Source: Streptomyces sp. SW4
GTDB lineage: Bacteria; Actinomycetota; Actinomycetes; Streptomycetales; Streptomycetaceae
Assembly: GCA_003248315.1 (NCBI GenBank)
Contig: QKWM01000004.1
Span: forward strand, 2,108,001-2,172,000
Length of the DNA: 64,000 nucleotides
Direction: 5' to 3'
Shown in pieces: positions 8,629 to 17,475 of the stretch. Positions within the stretch are counted from its first letter, which is position 1, and each line of letters opens with the position of its first letter. A model generated the notes under the pieces. The model was not told where the DNA came from, did no database searches, and saw only the letters and a program-made list of their open reading frames with translations. The position numbers and the translations under genes are program-made.

Positions 8629-10259
8629 TCAGCCGCCCGTGACGCCGCCGTCGAGGGCGCCGCCGTCCGCGCCGCCCGCGTCGGCCCCGCCGGGACCGCC
8701 CGTGCCGCCGCCGGTCGGCTCGCCACCCGTGGGCTCCCCGCCGGTCGGCTCCCGCCGGTGGGCTCGCCGCCCGTCGGCGTCGGCTCGCCGCCCGTGGGCT
8801 CGCCACCCGTCGGCTCCCCGCCCGTCGGCTCGCCCGACGGCGTCTGGGACGGCGTGTACGACGGCTCGTACGACGGCGTCCAGTCACCGCCCGTACCGCC
8901 GACCGTGCCCTGGCCGGGATCCGTGTCCGTCTGCTCGTCCGACGGCTCGTCGTCGCTCGGCGACGGAGTCGCGTCGTCGTCCTTCGAGCTCTGCGTGGCC
9001 GTGGGCGACTTCGTCGGGTCGGGATTTCCGCCCCCACCGCCGTCGCCGTTGTTCAGCGCCAGCGCGACCCCCGCCACGACGGCGATCACCGCCAGAGCGG
9101 CCAGGATCCACAGCTTGCCCCGGCCGCTGCCGCGGTTGCCGTGGCCCTCGAAGCCGCCGTCGTCGCCCCCGCCGTACCCGGCGGGCAGTATCGGCTGCGG
9201 GATCTGCGCGGTGCCGGCGCCGTGGTCCGGGTGCGGCAGCACGGTCGTGCCGGCGAGCCCGGACGCGGGCGTGTGCCGGCCGTCGTGCATGTCGACCGGG
9301 CCGGTGTTCCAGGTGCCGGTGTGGCCGCCCTGGTCGTACAGCATCTGCAGGGCGTACTGGACCAGGCCGCGCATCTCCTCGGCGGTCTGGAAGCGGTCGT
9401 CGGGCTCCTTGGCCAGCGAGCGCATGACGAGGCCGTCCAGTTCCGGCGGGCAGGCGTCGGAGGCCTCGGACGGCGGCGTCGGGATGTCCTGGACGTGCTG
9501 GTAGACCACCGACAGCGGGGTCTCGCCGGTGAACGGCGGGCGCAGCGCCAGCAGTTCGTAGAGGAGGCAGCCGGTCGCGTACAGGTCGGAACGGTGGTCG
9601 ACGGCCTTGCCGAGGGCCTGCTCCGGGGAGAGGTACTGCGGCGTGCCCATCACCATGCCGGTCTGCGTCATCGTCGTCGACGCCCCGTGCAGGGCGCGGG
9701 CGATGCCGAAGTCCATCACCTTCACGGCGCCGTTGTTGGTGATGATGACGTTGGCGGGCTTGATGTCGCGGTGCACGATGCCGTGCTGGTGCGAGTAGGC
9801 CAGCGCCTCCAGGACGCCCGAGACGATGATCAGGGCCTGCTCGGGGCCGGGCGCCTCGGCGTTCATCAGCAGGTCGCGGATGGTGCGGCCCTCGACCAGC
9901 TCCATCACGATGTACGGCACGGACTGGCCGCCGACGACGTCCTCGCCGGAGTCGTACACGGCGACGATCGCGTGGTGGTTGAGGCCGGCGACGGACTGCG
10001 CCTCGCGCGTGAAGCGGGCCTTGGAGACCGGGTCCTCGGCGAGGTCGGCGCGCAGCAGCTTGACCGCCACGGTGCGCCCGAGGCGGACGTCCTCCGCGGC
10101 GAACACCTCGGCCATGCCGCCCCGCCCGAGCCTGCGGGTCAGCCGGTACCGGCCGTCGCCGACCAGCCCGCCGTTGCCCCAGTGCTCCGGCGCGTCCGAC
10201 ATACCGCCGCCAGTCGCCTCGGGGTCGGACGGGCCCTGAGCGCGCTGCTGCTGTGCCAT
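8629..10259 (-). CDS. Membrane Ser/Thr protein kinase with extracellular PTGGE-repeat tail
   Basis: This is a Hanks-type Ser/Thr kinase. The cytoplasmic kinase domain has the glycine loop LGRGGMAEVF, the ATP lysine in VAVKLLRA, the catalytic loop HRDIKPANVI, the metal motif DFGIA, and TMTQTG in the activation loop. It is followed by a single membrane helix (LWILAALAVIAVVAGVALAL). The outside part is short and disordered: Asp/Ser/Thr-rich sequence, then about nine PTGGE pentapeptides. There are no PASTA domains. One frame change near 8752 falls where one repeat copy reads CTCCCGCC while its neighbours read CTCCCCGCC, direct evidence of a lost C. It is divergent from a second kinase gene at 10642. 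ATG at 10259 is used; a later in-frame ATG (MSDAPEHW) is possible. Confidence 0.9.
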
Positions 10260-10641
10260 CAGTCCTCGCCGTCGTTTCTGCCCGCGGTGCGCGCGGTGTT
10301 GTTACGGTCTCCGTCGGCCACGCTACAGCCTCCGCGCAAGCCTTCGGACCGAGATGGGTGCCGGGACCGGCACGAGACGGACCGGCCATGAAACCCTGGT
10401 TCCGCCCCGCCGTGCAAATTCTGTGTACCGGCCGTACGTCCGCTGTAACGCTTCCGCGACGCTTCTTTCGCGTACGGTCACGGAACGGGCACCGCGCTTG
10501 ACGTGTCAGTGCCCTGGGGCAGACTTGGCCGGGAATGACAGGGTCGATCAAGACAATGGATCACGTCTCGATCAAGACTCTCGATCAAGACGAAGTCCAG
10601 TACAGGCGTCGGCGCCGGAAGGCCGCGGGGGAGCAGGGATC
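10260..10641. promoter_or_regulatory. Divergent promoter region of two kinase genes with three TCGATCAAGAC repeats
   Basis: This 382-nt region has no gene. Three exact 11-bp direct repeats (TCGATCAAGAC) lie at 10544-10554, 10568-10578 and 10581-10591, upstream of the kinase start at 10642. The spacings are 24 and 13 bp. They may be a regulator-binding array. No known operator comes to mind. Confidence 0.5.
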
Positions 10642-12291
10642 ATGAGCCAGGACGGCGCACAGGGCCGGTACGCGGGGCGCGCGCTCGCCGGCGGCCGTTA
10701 TCAGCTGCGCGACTTGCTCGGCCAGGGCGGCATGGCCTCGGTGCACCTCGCGTACGACTCCGTGCTCGACCGCCAGGTCGCCATCAAGACGCTCCACACC
10801 GAGCTGGGCCGGGAGCAGGCCTTCCGCGAGCGGTTCCGCCGCGAGGCACAGGCCGTGGCGAAGCTCACGCACACCAACATCGTCTCGGTCTTCGACACCG
10901 GCGAGGACGACCTCGACGGGATGACCACGCCGTACATCGTCATGGAGTACATCGAGGGCCGCCCGCTCGGCTCCGTGCTCGACGAGGACGTGCGGCAGCA
11001 GGGCGCGATGCCCGCCGACAAGGCGCTGAAGATCACCGCGGACGTGCTGGCGGCGCTGGAGATCAGCCACGAGATGGGGCTGGTCCACCGGGACATCAAG
11101 CCGGGCAACGTGATGATGACCAAGCGCGGTGTGGTCAAGGTCATGGACTTCGGCATCGCGCGCGCCATGCAGTCGGGCGTGACGTCCATGACACAGACCG
11201 GCATGGTCGTCGGCACCCCGCAGTACCTCTCGCCGGAGCAGGCCCTCGGCCGGGGCGTGGACGCGCGCAGCGACCTGTACTCCGTCGGCATCATGCTGTT
11301 CCAGCTGGTGACCGGGCGGCTGCCGTTCGACGCCGACTCGCCGCTGGCCATCGCGTACGCGCACGTGCAGGAGGAGCCGGTGGCTCCGTCCTCCATCAAC
11401 CGCTCGCTGCCGCCGGCGGTGGACGCGCTGGTGGCCCGCGCCCTGAAGAAGAACCCGAACGAGCGTTTCCCGAGCGCCGAGGCGATGCGGGACGAGTGCC
11501 TGCGGGTGGCGCAGTCCTTCCACGCCGCCCCGCCGAGCATCGTCCCCGGCGCGCACACGCCGAGCGGTGCGGGCGTCGGCTCCGCGGTGTTCCCGCCGGT
11601 CGACCAGACCGGCCAGGCGCCCGCCGGCCAGGTCCAGACGCCGTACCAGCCGACCCCGGCGCCGAACCCGTACGGCACGCCCCCGCCGCCGTCCACGCCC
11701 TCCCCGGCGTACGGCTACCCGCAGCAGGGCGGCTACCCGACCCCGGCCGCGTCCGGGTACCAGCAGGGCGCGGCGACCCCGCCGCCGTACAACATCACGC
11801 CGCAGTCCTCGTCCCCGGCGGGGGCCGCGGGCGGCCGGAAGAACAACAGGCCGGTCATCATCGGTTCGGCGCTGGTCGCCGTCCTCGCGGTGGGCGGCCT
11901 GATCGCGGCGCTGCTGATGAGCGGCGGCGACGAGGACCCGCAGGCCGGCGGTGGCGGCAGCAGCCCGAGCGCCTCGTCGTCCAAGAAGCCGGGCTACCGC
12001 GGGCCGGACACGTCCAAGACGATCGAGAAGGACAAGTGCACGGAGCCGGACGAGTCGTACAACGACCCCGAGAAGATCCGGCTCCCCGACTTCACCTTCA
12101 AGTACATCGGCTCGGTCAAGGAGTGCTTCCAGGCGGCCGGCTGGCAGATGAAGGTCGTGGACGTCGACGAGAACACCTACGGCCAGGGCTCGGTCCGGGA
12201 CCAGTTCCCGCCGGCCGGGACGGACGTCGACCCCGATGACATGCCCGAGATCACGCTGAAGGTGTCGACCGGCAATCCGCCGTCCGCCTGA
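10642..12291 (+). CDS. Membrane Ser/Thr protein kinase with one PASTA-like extracellular domain
   Basis: This is an intact Hanks-type kinase of 549 residues. Kinase motifs are LGQGGMASVH, VAIKTLHTEL, HRDIKPGNVM and DFGIARAM, with SMTQTGMVVGTPQYLSPEQ spanning the activation loop. A long Pro/Gly/Tyr-rich linker (PYGTPPPPSTP, YPQQGGYP) precedes one membrane helix (VIIGSALVAVLAVGGLIAAL). The outside part carries a domain of about 90 residues (IRLPDFTFKYIGSVKECFQA, YGQGSVRDQFPPAGTDVDP, EITLKVSTG) with the form of a single PASTA repeat, so it may sense cell-wall fragments. ATG at 10642 has a GGGGGAGCAGGG leader. It is divergent from the kinase gene at 8629, to which it is clearly related. Confidence 0.92.
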   Translation: MSQDGAQGRYAGRALAGGRYQLRDLLGQGGMASVHLAYDSVLDRQVAIKTLHTELGREQAFRERFRREAQAVAKLTHTNIVSVFDTGEDDLDGMTTPYIVMEYIEGRPLGSVLDEDVRQQGAMPADKALKITADVLAALEISHEMGLVHRDIKPGNVMMTKRGVVKVMDFGIARAMQSGVTSMTQTGMVVGTPQYLSPEQALGRGVDARSDLYSVGIMLFQLVTGRLPFDADSPLAIAYAHVQEEPVAPSSINRSLPPAVDALVARALKKNPNERFPSAEAMRDECLRVAQSFHAAPPSIVPGAHTPSGAGVGSAVFPPVDQTGQAPAGQVQTPYQPTPAPNPYGTPPPPSTPSPAYGYPQQGGYPTPAASGYQQGAATPPPYNITPQSSSPAGAAGGRKNNRPVIIGSALVAVLAVGGLIAALLMSGGDEDPQAGGGGSSPSASSSKKPGYRGPDTSKTIEKDKCTEPDESYNDPEKIRLPDFTFKYIGSVKECFQAAGWQMKVVDVDENTYGQGSVRDQFPPAGTDVDPDDMPEITLKVSTGNPPSA

Positions 12292-12331
12292 GGTACGGCG
12301 GGAGGAGCGGGGCGCGGGCGGTCACACGCGC

Positions 12332-12364
12332 GAAGGGCCCGGCAGGAGCGCTGCCGGGCCCTTC
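12332..12364. terminator. Hairpin terminator after the kinase gene
   Basis: A perfect 13-bp stem (GAAGGGCCCGGCA against TGCCGGGCCCTTC) with a 7-nt loop follows the kinase stop by 40 nt. It can also serve the convergent bpa gene. Confidence 0.85.
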
Positions 12365-12368
12365 TGTG

Positions 12369-12437
12369 TGTGCCTGCGGGCCGGGTGTGCCTGCGGGGAG
12401 GGCTGTGCCTGCGGGAGGGCTGTGCCTGCGGGGGGTG
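12369..12437. repeat. 17-bp tandem repeat, four copies
   Basis: TGTGCCTGCGGG recurs at 12369, 12386, 12404 and 12421, a period of 17-18 bp, directly after the terminator and just before the end of bpa. It is non-coding in any convincing frame. Confidence 0.7.
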
Positions 12438-12444
12438 TCCGCGT

Positions 12445-12987
12445 CTACAGGTACGGCCCGCCCGAGCGGCCGCCGGGGTGGCCCTCCTCGCCGTCGTGGG
12501 CGACGCCCGGGGGCAAGGCACGGCGCATCTGCTCCAGCTGGGCGCGGGCGGCCATCTGCTGGGCGAACAGCGTGGTCTGGATGCCGTGGAACAGGCCCTC
12601 CAGCCAGCCCACCAACTGGGCTTGCGCGATCCGCAGTTCCGCGTCGCTCGGGGTCGCCTCGTCCGTGAACGGCAGGGAGAGCCGCTCCAGCTCCTCGACC
12701 AGCTCCGGAGCGAGACCGTCCTCCAGCTCCTTCACCGAGCTGGCGTGGATCTCCTTGAGCCGGGCCCGGCTCGCCTCGTCGAGAGGAGCCGCCCGCACCT
12801 CCTCCAGGAGCTGCTTGATCATGCTGCCGATCCGCATGACCTTCGCAGGCTGCTCCACCTGCTCCGTCACCGGGATCTCGCGGGACTCCTCGTCTCCGTT
12901 GCCGCCCCCGCTCAGCGCCATGCCGTCCTGGCCGACGACCAGGATCTGGGGGTTCTCCGACGACCTGTCGTTCCTCGGCATCTCCAT
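12445..12987 (-). CDS. bpa: Bacterial proteasome activator Bpa/PafE
   Basis: This is an ATP-independent ring activator that opens the gate of the 20S proteasome and feeds it loosely folded proteins. The 180-residue product matches the Mycobacterium PafE family closely over the helical core: VEQPAKVMRIGSMIKQLLEE, APLDEASRARLKEIHA, ELEDGLAPELVEELERL, DAELRIAQAQLVGWLEGLFH and ALFAQQMAARAQLEQM-like residues. The last residues are GGPYL, equivalent to the HbYX-like GQYL tail that docks into the proteasome. The N-terminal 40 residues are Gly/Glu-rich and probably disordered. The frame is intact. No proteasome genes lie in the window, as is usual. Confidence 0.93.
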   Translation of the reverse strand: MEMPRNDRSSENPQILVVGQDGMALSGGGNGDEESREIPVTEQVEQPAKVMRIGSMIKQLLEEVRAAPLDEASRARLKEIHASSVKELEDGLAPELVEELERLSLPFTDEATPSDAELRIAQAQLVGWLEGLFHGIQTTLFAQQMAARAQLEQMRRALPPGVAHDGEEGHPGGRSGGPYL

Positions 12988-13164
12988 GCCGCCATTCTCT
13001 CGTACGCCCGCACGTCACCCGTGTGGTGCCCCGATGACCCGTGATCCACCGCGTACGGCGGCTTCCGGAGTGCCGGAACCGGTCGGAGGTGTGAGGCTTT
13101 TTCCGTCGATTCGTGTCGATCTTTACCACCTTGACGGCTCGCTGACCGGGAGGGGGTCACCGAC
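12988..13164. other. Intergenic region between bpa and a repeat-rich membrane protein gene
   Basis: These 177 nt hold the divergent promoters of bpa and the gene at 13165. An AT-richer patch (TTTTTCCGTCG, TTTACCACCTTGAC) lies at 13095-13135. No RNA gene or strong palindrome is visible. Confidence 0.4.
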
Positions 13165-14236
13165 GTGACTCCATGGCTGCGCGCACTGCGCACGACGGGA
13201 CTGGTGGGGGTCCTGGGGGTGGGCGGGGTGATCGCTCCGTACGGGGCGAGGCGGCGGCGTACGGCGGCACCGTGAGGCCGTATGCGCCGGTGAAGGGGGC
13301 GGCGGCCGCGGCGGGCTTCCCGGCCGCGTGGACCGCGGTGCCGGGGGCGCTCGGACCCGGGCATCGGGCGGGGCCCGCGGCGGGTGGGGTGGCCCCGGCG
13401 CCGGTACGCGGGTGGCCGCCGCCGGTCCGCGGGTGGGCGCCGCCGGTCCGCGGGTGGGCGCTGGTACGCATGGGGACGCAGGTGTGCACGTGGGCGCGGG
13501 TGCGCGGGTGGGCGCGGATGCGCGGATGGGCGCGGGTGCGCGGGTGGGCGCGGATGCGCGGATGGGCGCGGGTGCGCGGGTGGGGGCCGGTGCGGCGAGG
13601 CCGGAGCCCTCGGAGAAGGCCTCGCGCCCGTCCGGGCCGGGAGCCGGCCGGACGCCCGGCACCGGTTCCGCTCCGTCGGCGCGTCGGTCCCCGTCCGGCG
13701 AGGGCGCGGCCGGCGGTGCGCCGCGCGCCCCGCGTCCGCGTCCGGCGCGTCGAAGCCCGGGACGTCCGTGTCCGATCCCTCCGGGTCCGGTACCTCCGGG
13801 TCCGGTCCGTCCGACTCCGGTACGTCCGCCGGCTCGCGCTCGGCCTCCGCGTCCCCCTCGGCCTCCGCGTCCGGGGCCGCGTCCGGCTCGGCCTCCTCCG
13901 AGCCGTCCCGGGCGGGCAACCGGGCCGGTGAGGGACGGCAGCGCCCCGGCGGCAGGAGCCGCCTGAGCCGGAGGACCAGCGGGCGGACCCGGACGCCGGC
14001 CATCCGGACCGGGACCGGAGCGACGGCGGTGCGGCCGTCACGCCGGACGCCTCCCGGCCGGGCGAGGCCGGCCTCGTGCCCTCCGCGCCCCGGTACGGCA
14101 CGATCCGCAGGCCGTCTCCGGCGCTCAGGACGCGACCGAGCCCGTGCAGCGGATCCTGCCCCTGGGCAGCGGGCTGGTCCTCGTCGGACTCGGGCTCGCC
14201 CTCGCCTTCGTCGGACTGCGGCTGCGCCGTTCCTGA
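13165..14236 (+). CDS. Repeat-rich exported protein with C-terminal membrane anchor, function unknown
   Basis: I do not recognise a family. The gene starts with GTG and a signal-type segment (LRALRTTGLVGVLGVGGVIA). A long low-complexity region follows, with tandem GAGARVGADARM units (a 30-bp DNA repeat at about 13490-13590), then a Ser/Gly-rich stretch (SGSGTSGSGPSDSGTS). It ends in a membrane helix (GSGLVLVGLGLALAFVGLRL) with an RRS tail. This is the layout of a wall-spanning, membrane-anchored surface protein. Five frame changes (about 13250, 13390, 13740, 13960, 14130) always step in the same direction, and 1072 nt fits five lost bases. Coordinates of the interior are therefore uncertain. 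It is convergent with the oxidoreductase gene. Confidence 0.55.
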
Positions 14237-14335
14237 TCCCTCGGCGGCTTCCGGACTCCCCCGGCTTGCGCACTCCCCCCGGCTTGCGGGCGGGGCCGGG
14301 GCGGAGGCGGGGCCGGCTCTCGGTGCGCGGTCGGG

Positions 14336-15314
14336 CTATCGGCCGGTGACCAGCAGGACCTTCCCCACGTGGCCGCTCTCCTCGAGGACCCGGTGGGCGG
14401 CCGGTGCGTCGCTCATCGGCAGCTCGCGGTCGATGACCGGCCGGACGTGACCGCCCTCGACCAGCGGCCAGACGTGCTCGCGGACGGCCGCCACGATGGC
14501 CGCCTTCTCCTCGAGCGGGCGGGCCCGCAGCGAGGTCGCGCTGATCGCGGCGCGCTTGCGCAGCAGGGCACCGATGTTCAGCTCGCCCTTGACCCGCCCT
14601 GCATGCCGATGATCGCCAGCCGGCCGTTCACGGCGAGGGCGCGGACGTTGCGGTCCAGGTACTTGGCGCCCATGTTGTCGAGGATGACGTCGGCCCCCGC
14701 GCCCTCCGTGGCACGGGCCAGCTCCTCGACGAAGTCCTGCTCGCGGTAGTTGATCAGGATGTCCGCGCCCAGCTCGGCGCACCGCTCGAGCTTCTCCTTG
14801 GTGCCCGCCGTCACGGCGACCTTGGCGCCGACGGCCTTGGCCAGCTGGATCGCCATGGTGCCGATGCCGCTGGAGCCGCCGTGCACCAGCAGGGTCTCGC
14901 CCGGACGGAGGTGGGCGACCATGAAGACGTTCGACCACACGGTGCAGACGACCTCGGGCAGCGCCGCCGCCCGCGTCAGGCCGACGCTCCCCGGAACGGG
15001 CAGCAGCTGACCGGCCGGAACGGCGACCTTCTCGGCGTACCCGCCCCGCCGAGCAGTGCGCACACCTCGTCGCCGACGGCCCAGCCGGACACGCCGGTGC
15101 CGAGCGCCGCGATCCGGCCGGAGCACTCCAGGCCGGGGTAGGGGAGGCGCCGGGCGGGGGTCGTAGAAGCCCTGCCGCTGCAGGATGTCGGCCCGGTTGA
15201 CGGCGCTCGCCGCCACCTCGACCAGGACCTCGCCCTCGCCAGGCACGGGGTCGGGGACCTCGTCCCAGACCAGTGCCTCGGGCCTCCGGGTTCGGGAATC
15301 GTGATCGCATGCAT
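14336..15314 (-). CDS. Quinone oxidoreductase-like medium-chain dehydrogenase
   Basis: This is a zinc-independent NADPH:quinone oxidoreductase of the medium-chain dehydrogenase superfamily, of about 325 residues. The N-terminal GroES-like domain holds AASAVNRADILQRQGFY and YPGLECSGRIAALG with GDEVCALL. The Rossmann domain begins at TLLVHGGSSGIGTMAIQLAK and continues with LERCAELGADILINYRE. No zinc-binding cysteine cluster is visible, as expected for the quinone-reductase branch. Start ATG at 15314. Frame changes near 15285, 15160 (two losses), 15045 and 14590 fit five single-base losses in all. The substrate cannot be read from sequence. Confidence 0.82.
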
Positions 15315-15575
15315 GAAGGGGACGCTACCCGTGCGGCTCCCTCCGGACCCGGCGGCCCCGCCGCCCCTCCGGCCGGCGTCGGTCCCTGGGCGGATCGGGG
15401 TGCGTACCCGGACCGGCCGGCGTCGGTCCTCGGGCCGATCGGCGTAGGTCCTCGGCCGGGACGGCGTCCGTCCTTCGTTCGATCCGAGTCGAAAACCCTG
15501 TGCGGGAGCGATGAGTTTGCGCGACGGTAAAAGTCTCCCCATGCGTAGCCCGAGCACGCGGAAGGACCACTCGGT

Positions 15576-16586
15576 ATGAGTACGCAGACGTCCGGTCTCG
15601 CGATCGAGACCGCGGGCCTGGTGAAGACGTTCGGCGAGACCAGGGCCGTGGACGGCGTGGACCTGAAGGTGCCGGCCGGCACGGTCTACGGCGTCCTCGG
15701 GCCGAACGGCGCCGGGAAGACCACCACGGTGAAGATGCTCGCCACCCTGCTGCGCCCGGACGGCGGTGAGGCGCACGTCTTCGGCCACGACGTCGTGCGC
15801 GAGGCCGACGAGGTCCGCAGCCGCGTCAGCCTCACCGGGCAGTACGCGTCGGTCGACGAGGACCTCACCGGCACGGAGAACCTGGTCCTGCTGGGCCGGC
15901 TCCTCGGACACGGCAAGGCCGCCGCGCGCGCCCGCGCCGCCCAGCTCCTGGAGGCCTTCGGGCTCACGGAGGCGGCCGGCAAGCAGGTCAAGCACTACTC
16001 CGGCGGCATGCGGCGCCGCATCGACATCGCCGCCTCCATCCTCAACACGCCCGACCTGCTCTTCCTCGACGAGCCGACGACCGGCCTGGACCCGCGCAGC
16101 CGCAACCAGGTGTGGGACATCGTGCGTGCGGTCGTCGCCCAGGGCACCACCGTGCTGCTGACCACGCAGTACCTGGACGAGGCGGACCAGCTGGCGTCCC
16201 GGATCGCCGTCATCGACAAGGGGCGGGTGATCGCCGAGGGCACCAAGGGCGAGCTGAAGGCCTCCGTCGGGGCCGGCTCCGTCCATCTGCGGCTGCGGGA
16301 CGCCGGCCGGCGGCCCGAGGCCGAGCGGCTGCTGCGCGACCTGCTGGTCGCCGAGGTGCAGCTGGAGCCCGACCCGGTGGCGCTCACCGCGCGGCTCGGC
16401 GTGGCGGCGAGCGACACGGCCGCCGACCAGGCCGCCAAGGCGCTCGGCGAGCTGGCCCGGGCCGGCATCACCGTGGACAACTTCTCCCTGGGCCAGCCCA
16501 GCCTCGACGAGGTCTTCCTGGCGCTGACCGGGCACGACACCGGCCAGGACGGCGGCCGCGACACGAAGGACGAGGTGGCGGCATGA
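15576..16586 (+). CDS. ABC exporter ATP-binding protein (DrrA type)
   Basis: This is the ATPase of an ABC-2 type exporter related to daunorubicin-resistance DrrA. It has Walker A (GPNGAGKTTT), the Q-loop at TGQYASVDEDLTG, the ABC signature YSGGMRRRID, Walker B with the catalytic glutamate (LLFLDEPTTGLDPRS), and the switch histidine region TTQYLDEADQL. The C-terminal 100 residues form the DrrA-type accessory domain. The protein is intact at 336 residues. Its TGA overlaps the ATG of the permease gene (ATGA), so the two are co-translated. DrrA-like pairs export drugs or lipids; the cargo here is unknown. Confidence 0.94.
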   Translation: MSTQTSGLAIETAGLVKTFGETRAVDGVDLKVPAGTVYGVLGPNGAGKTTTVKMLATLLRPDGGEAHVFGHDVVREADEVRSRVSLTGQYASVDEDLTGTENLVLLGRLLGHGKAAARARAAQLLEAFGLTEAAGKQVKHYSGGMRRRIDIAASILNTPDLLFLDEPTTGLDPRSRNQVWDIVRAVVAQGTTVLLTTQYLDEADQLASRIAVIDKGRVIAEGTKGELKASVGAGSVHLRLRDAGRRPEAERLLRDLLVAEVQLEPDPVALTARLGVAASDTAADQAAKALGELARAGITVDNFSLGQPSLDEVFLALTGHDTGQDGGRDTKDEVAA

Positions 16587-17431
16587 GCACGGCCACGAGC
16601 ACCGAGAACAAGGACCTCGCACCGGTGAGGACCGACTCCCTCGCCGCCCTGCTGATCGCCCGGGACCGGCCCCCGCGGCCCAGCTCCCTGTCGACCTCGC
16701 TGACCTTCGGCTGGCGCGCGATCCTCAAGATCAAGCACGTGCCGGAGCAGCTCTTCGACGTCACCGCGTTCCCGATCATGAACCTGCTGATGTTCACGTA
16801 CCTGTTCGGCGGTGCGCTGGCCGGTTCCCCGAGCGACTACATCCAGTTCGTGCTGCCCGGCATCCTGGTGATGTCGGTCGTGATGATCACGATGTACACC
16901 GGTGTCTCCGTGAACATCGACATCGAGAAGGGCGTCTTCGACCGCTTCCGCTCGCTGCCGATCTGGCGGCCCTCGGCGATGGTCGGCTATCTGCTCGGCG
17001 ACGCCCTGCGGTACACGATCGCCTCCGCCGTGATGCTCGTCGTGGGCCTCGCGCTCGGCTACCGGCCGGACGGCGGCCTCGGCGGTGTGCTCGCCGGCAT
17101 CGCGCTGCTGCTGGTGTTCTCGTTCGCGTTCTCGTGGATCTGGACGATGTTCGGGCTGCTGCTGCGCACCGAGAAGTCGGTCATGAGCGTCAGCATGATG
17201 GTGATCTTCCCGCTCACCTTCCTGTCCAACGTCTTCGTCGACCCGTCGACCATGCCGGGCTGGCTCCAGGCCTTCGTCAACAACAGCCCGATCACCCATG
17301 TCGCCTCCGCCGTGCGCGGGCTGATGGCCGGTGACTGGCCGGCCGACGAGATCGCGTGGACGCTGGGCTGGGCGGCGCTGTTCCTGCTGGTCTTCGGCCC
17401 GGTGACGATGCGCCTGTACAACCGCAAGTAG
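16583..17431 (+). CDS. ABC exporter permease (DrrB type)
   Basis: This is the membrane partner of the ATPase at 15576, an ABC-2 permease of 282 residues with six predicted helices. These include FDVTAFPIMNLLMFTYLFGG, FVLPGILVMSVVMITMY, IASAVMLVVGLALGY, GIALLLVFSFAFSWIWTMFG and LGWAALFLLVFGPVTM. The family motif in the cytoplasmic loop is present (GVFDRFRSLPIWRPSAMVG), as is the helical turn VFVDPSTMPGWLQAFVNNSP. The frame is intact. Convergent with the K+ channel gene, 44 nt away. Confidence 0.92.
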   Translation: MSTATSTENKDLAPVRTDSLAALLIARDRPPRPSSLSTSLTFGWRAILKIKHVPEQLFDVTAFPIMNLLMFTYLFGGALAGSPSDYIQFVLPGILVMSVVMITMYTGVSVNIDIEKGVFDRFRSLPIWRPSAMVGYLLGDALRYTIASAVMLVVGLALGYRPDGGLGGVLAGIALLLVFSFAFSWIWTMFGLLLRTEKSVMSVSMMVIFPLTFLSNVFVDPSTMPGWLQAFVNNSPITHVASAVRGLMAGDWPADEIAWTLGWAALFLLVFGPVTMRLYNRK

Positions 17432-17475
17432 CCCGTACGGTCTTCAGCGCGCCGGACGCCGGGCGCCGGGCCTCC

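Noticed and set aside
13123..14273. Minus-strand frames with APTRAPAPIRASAP-type repeats
   Set aside because: They are the reverse reading of the plus-strand GAGARVGADARM repeat; only the plus strand gives a signal segment and an anchor helix joined by one-directional frame steps.
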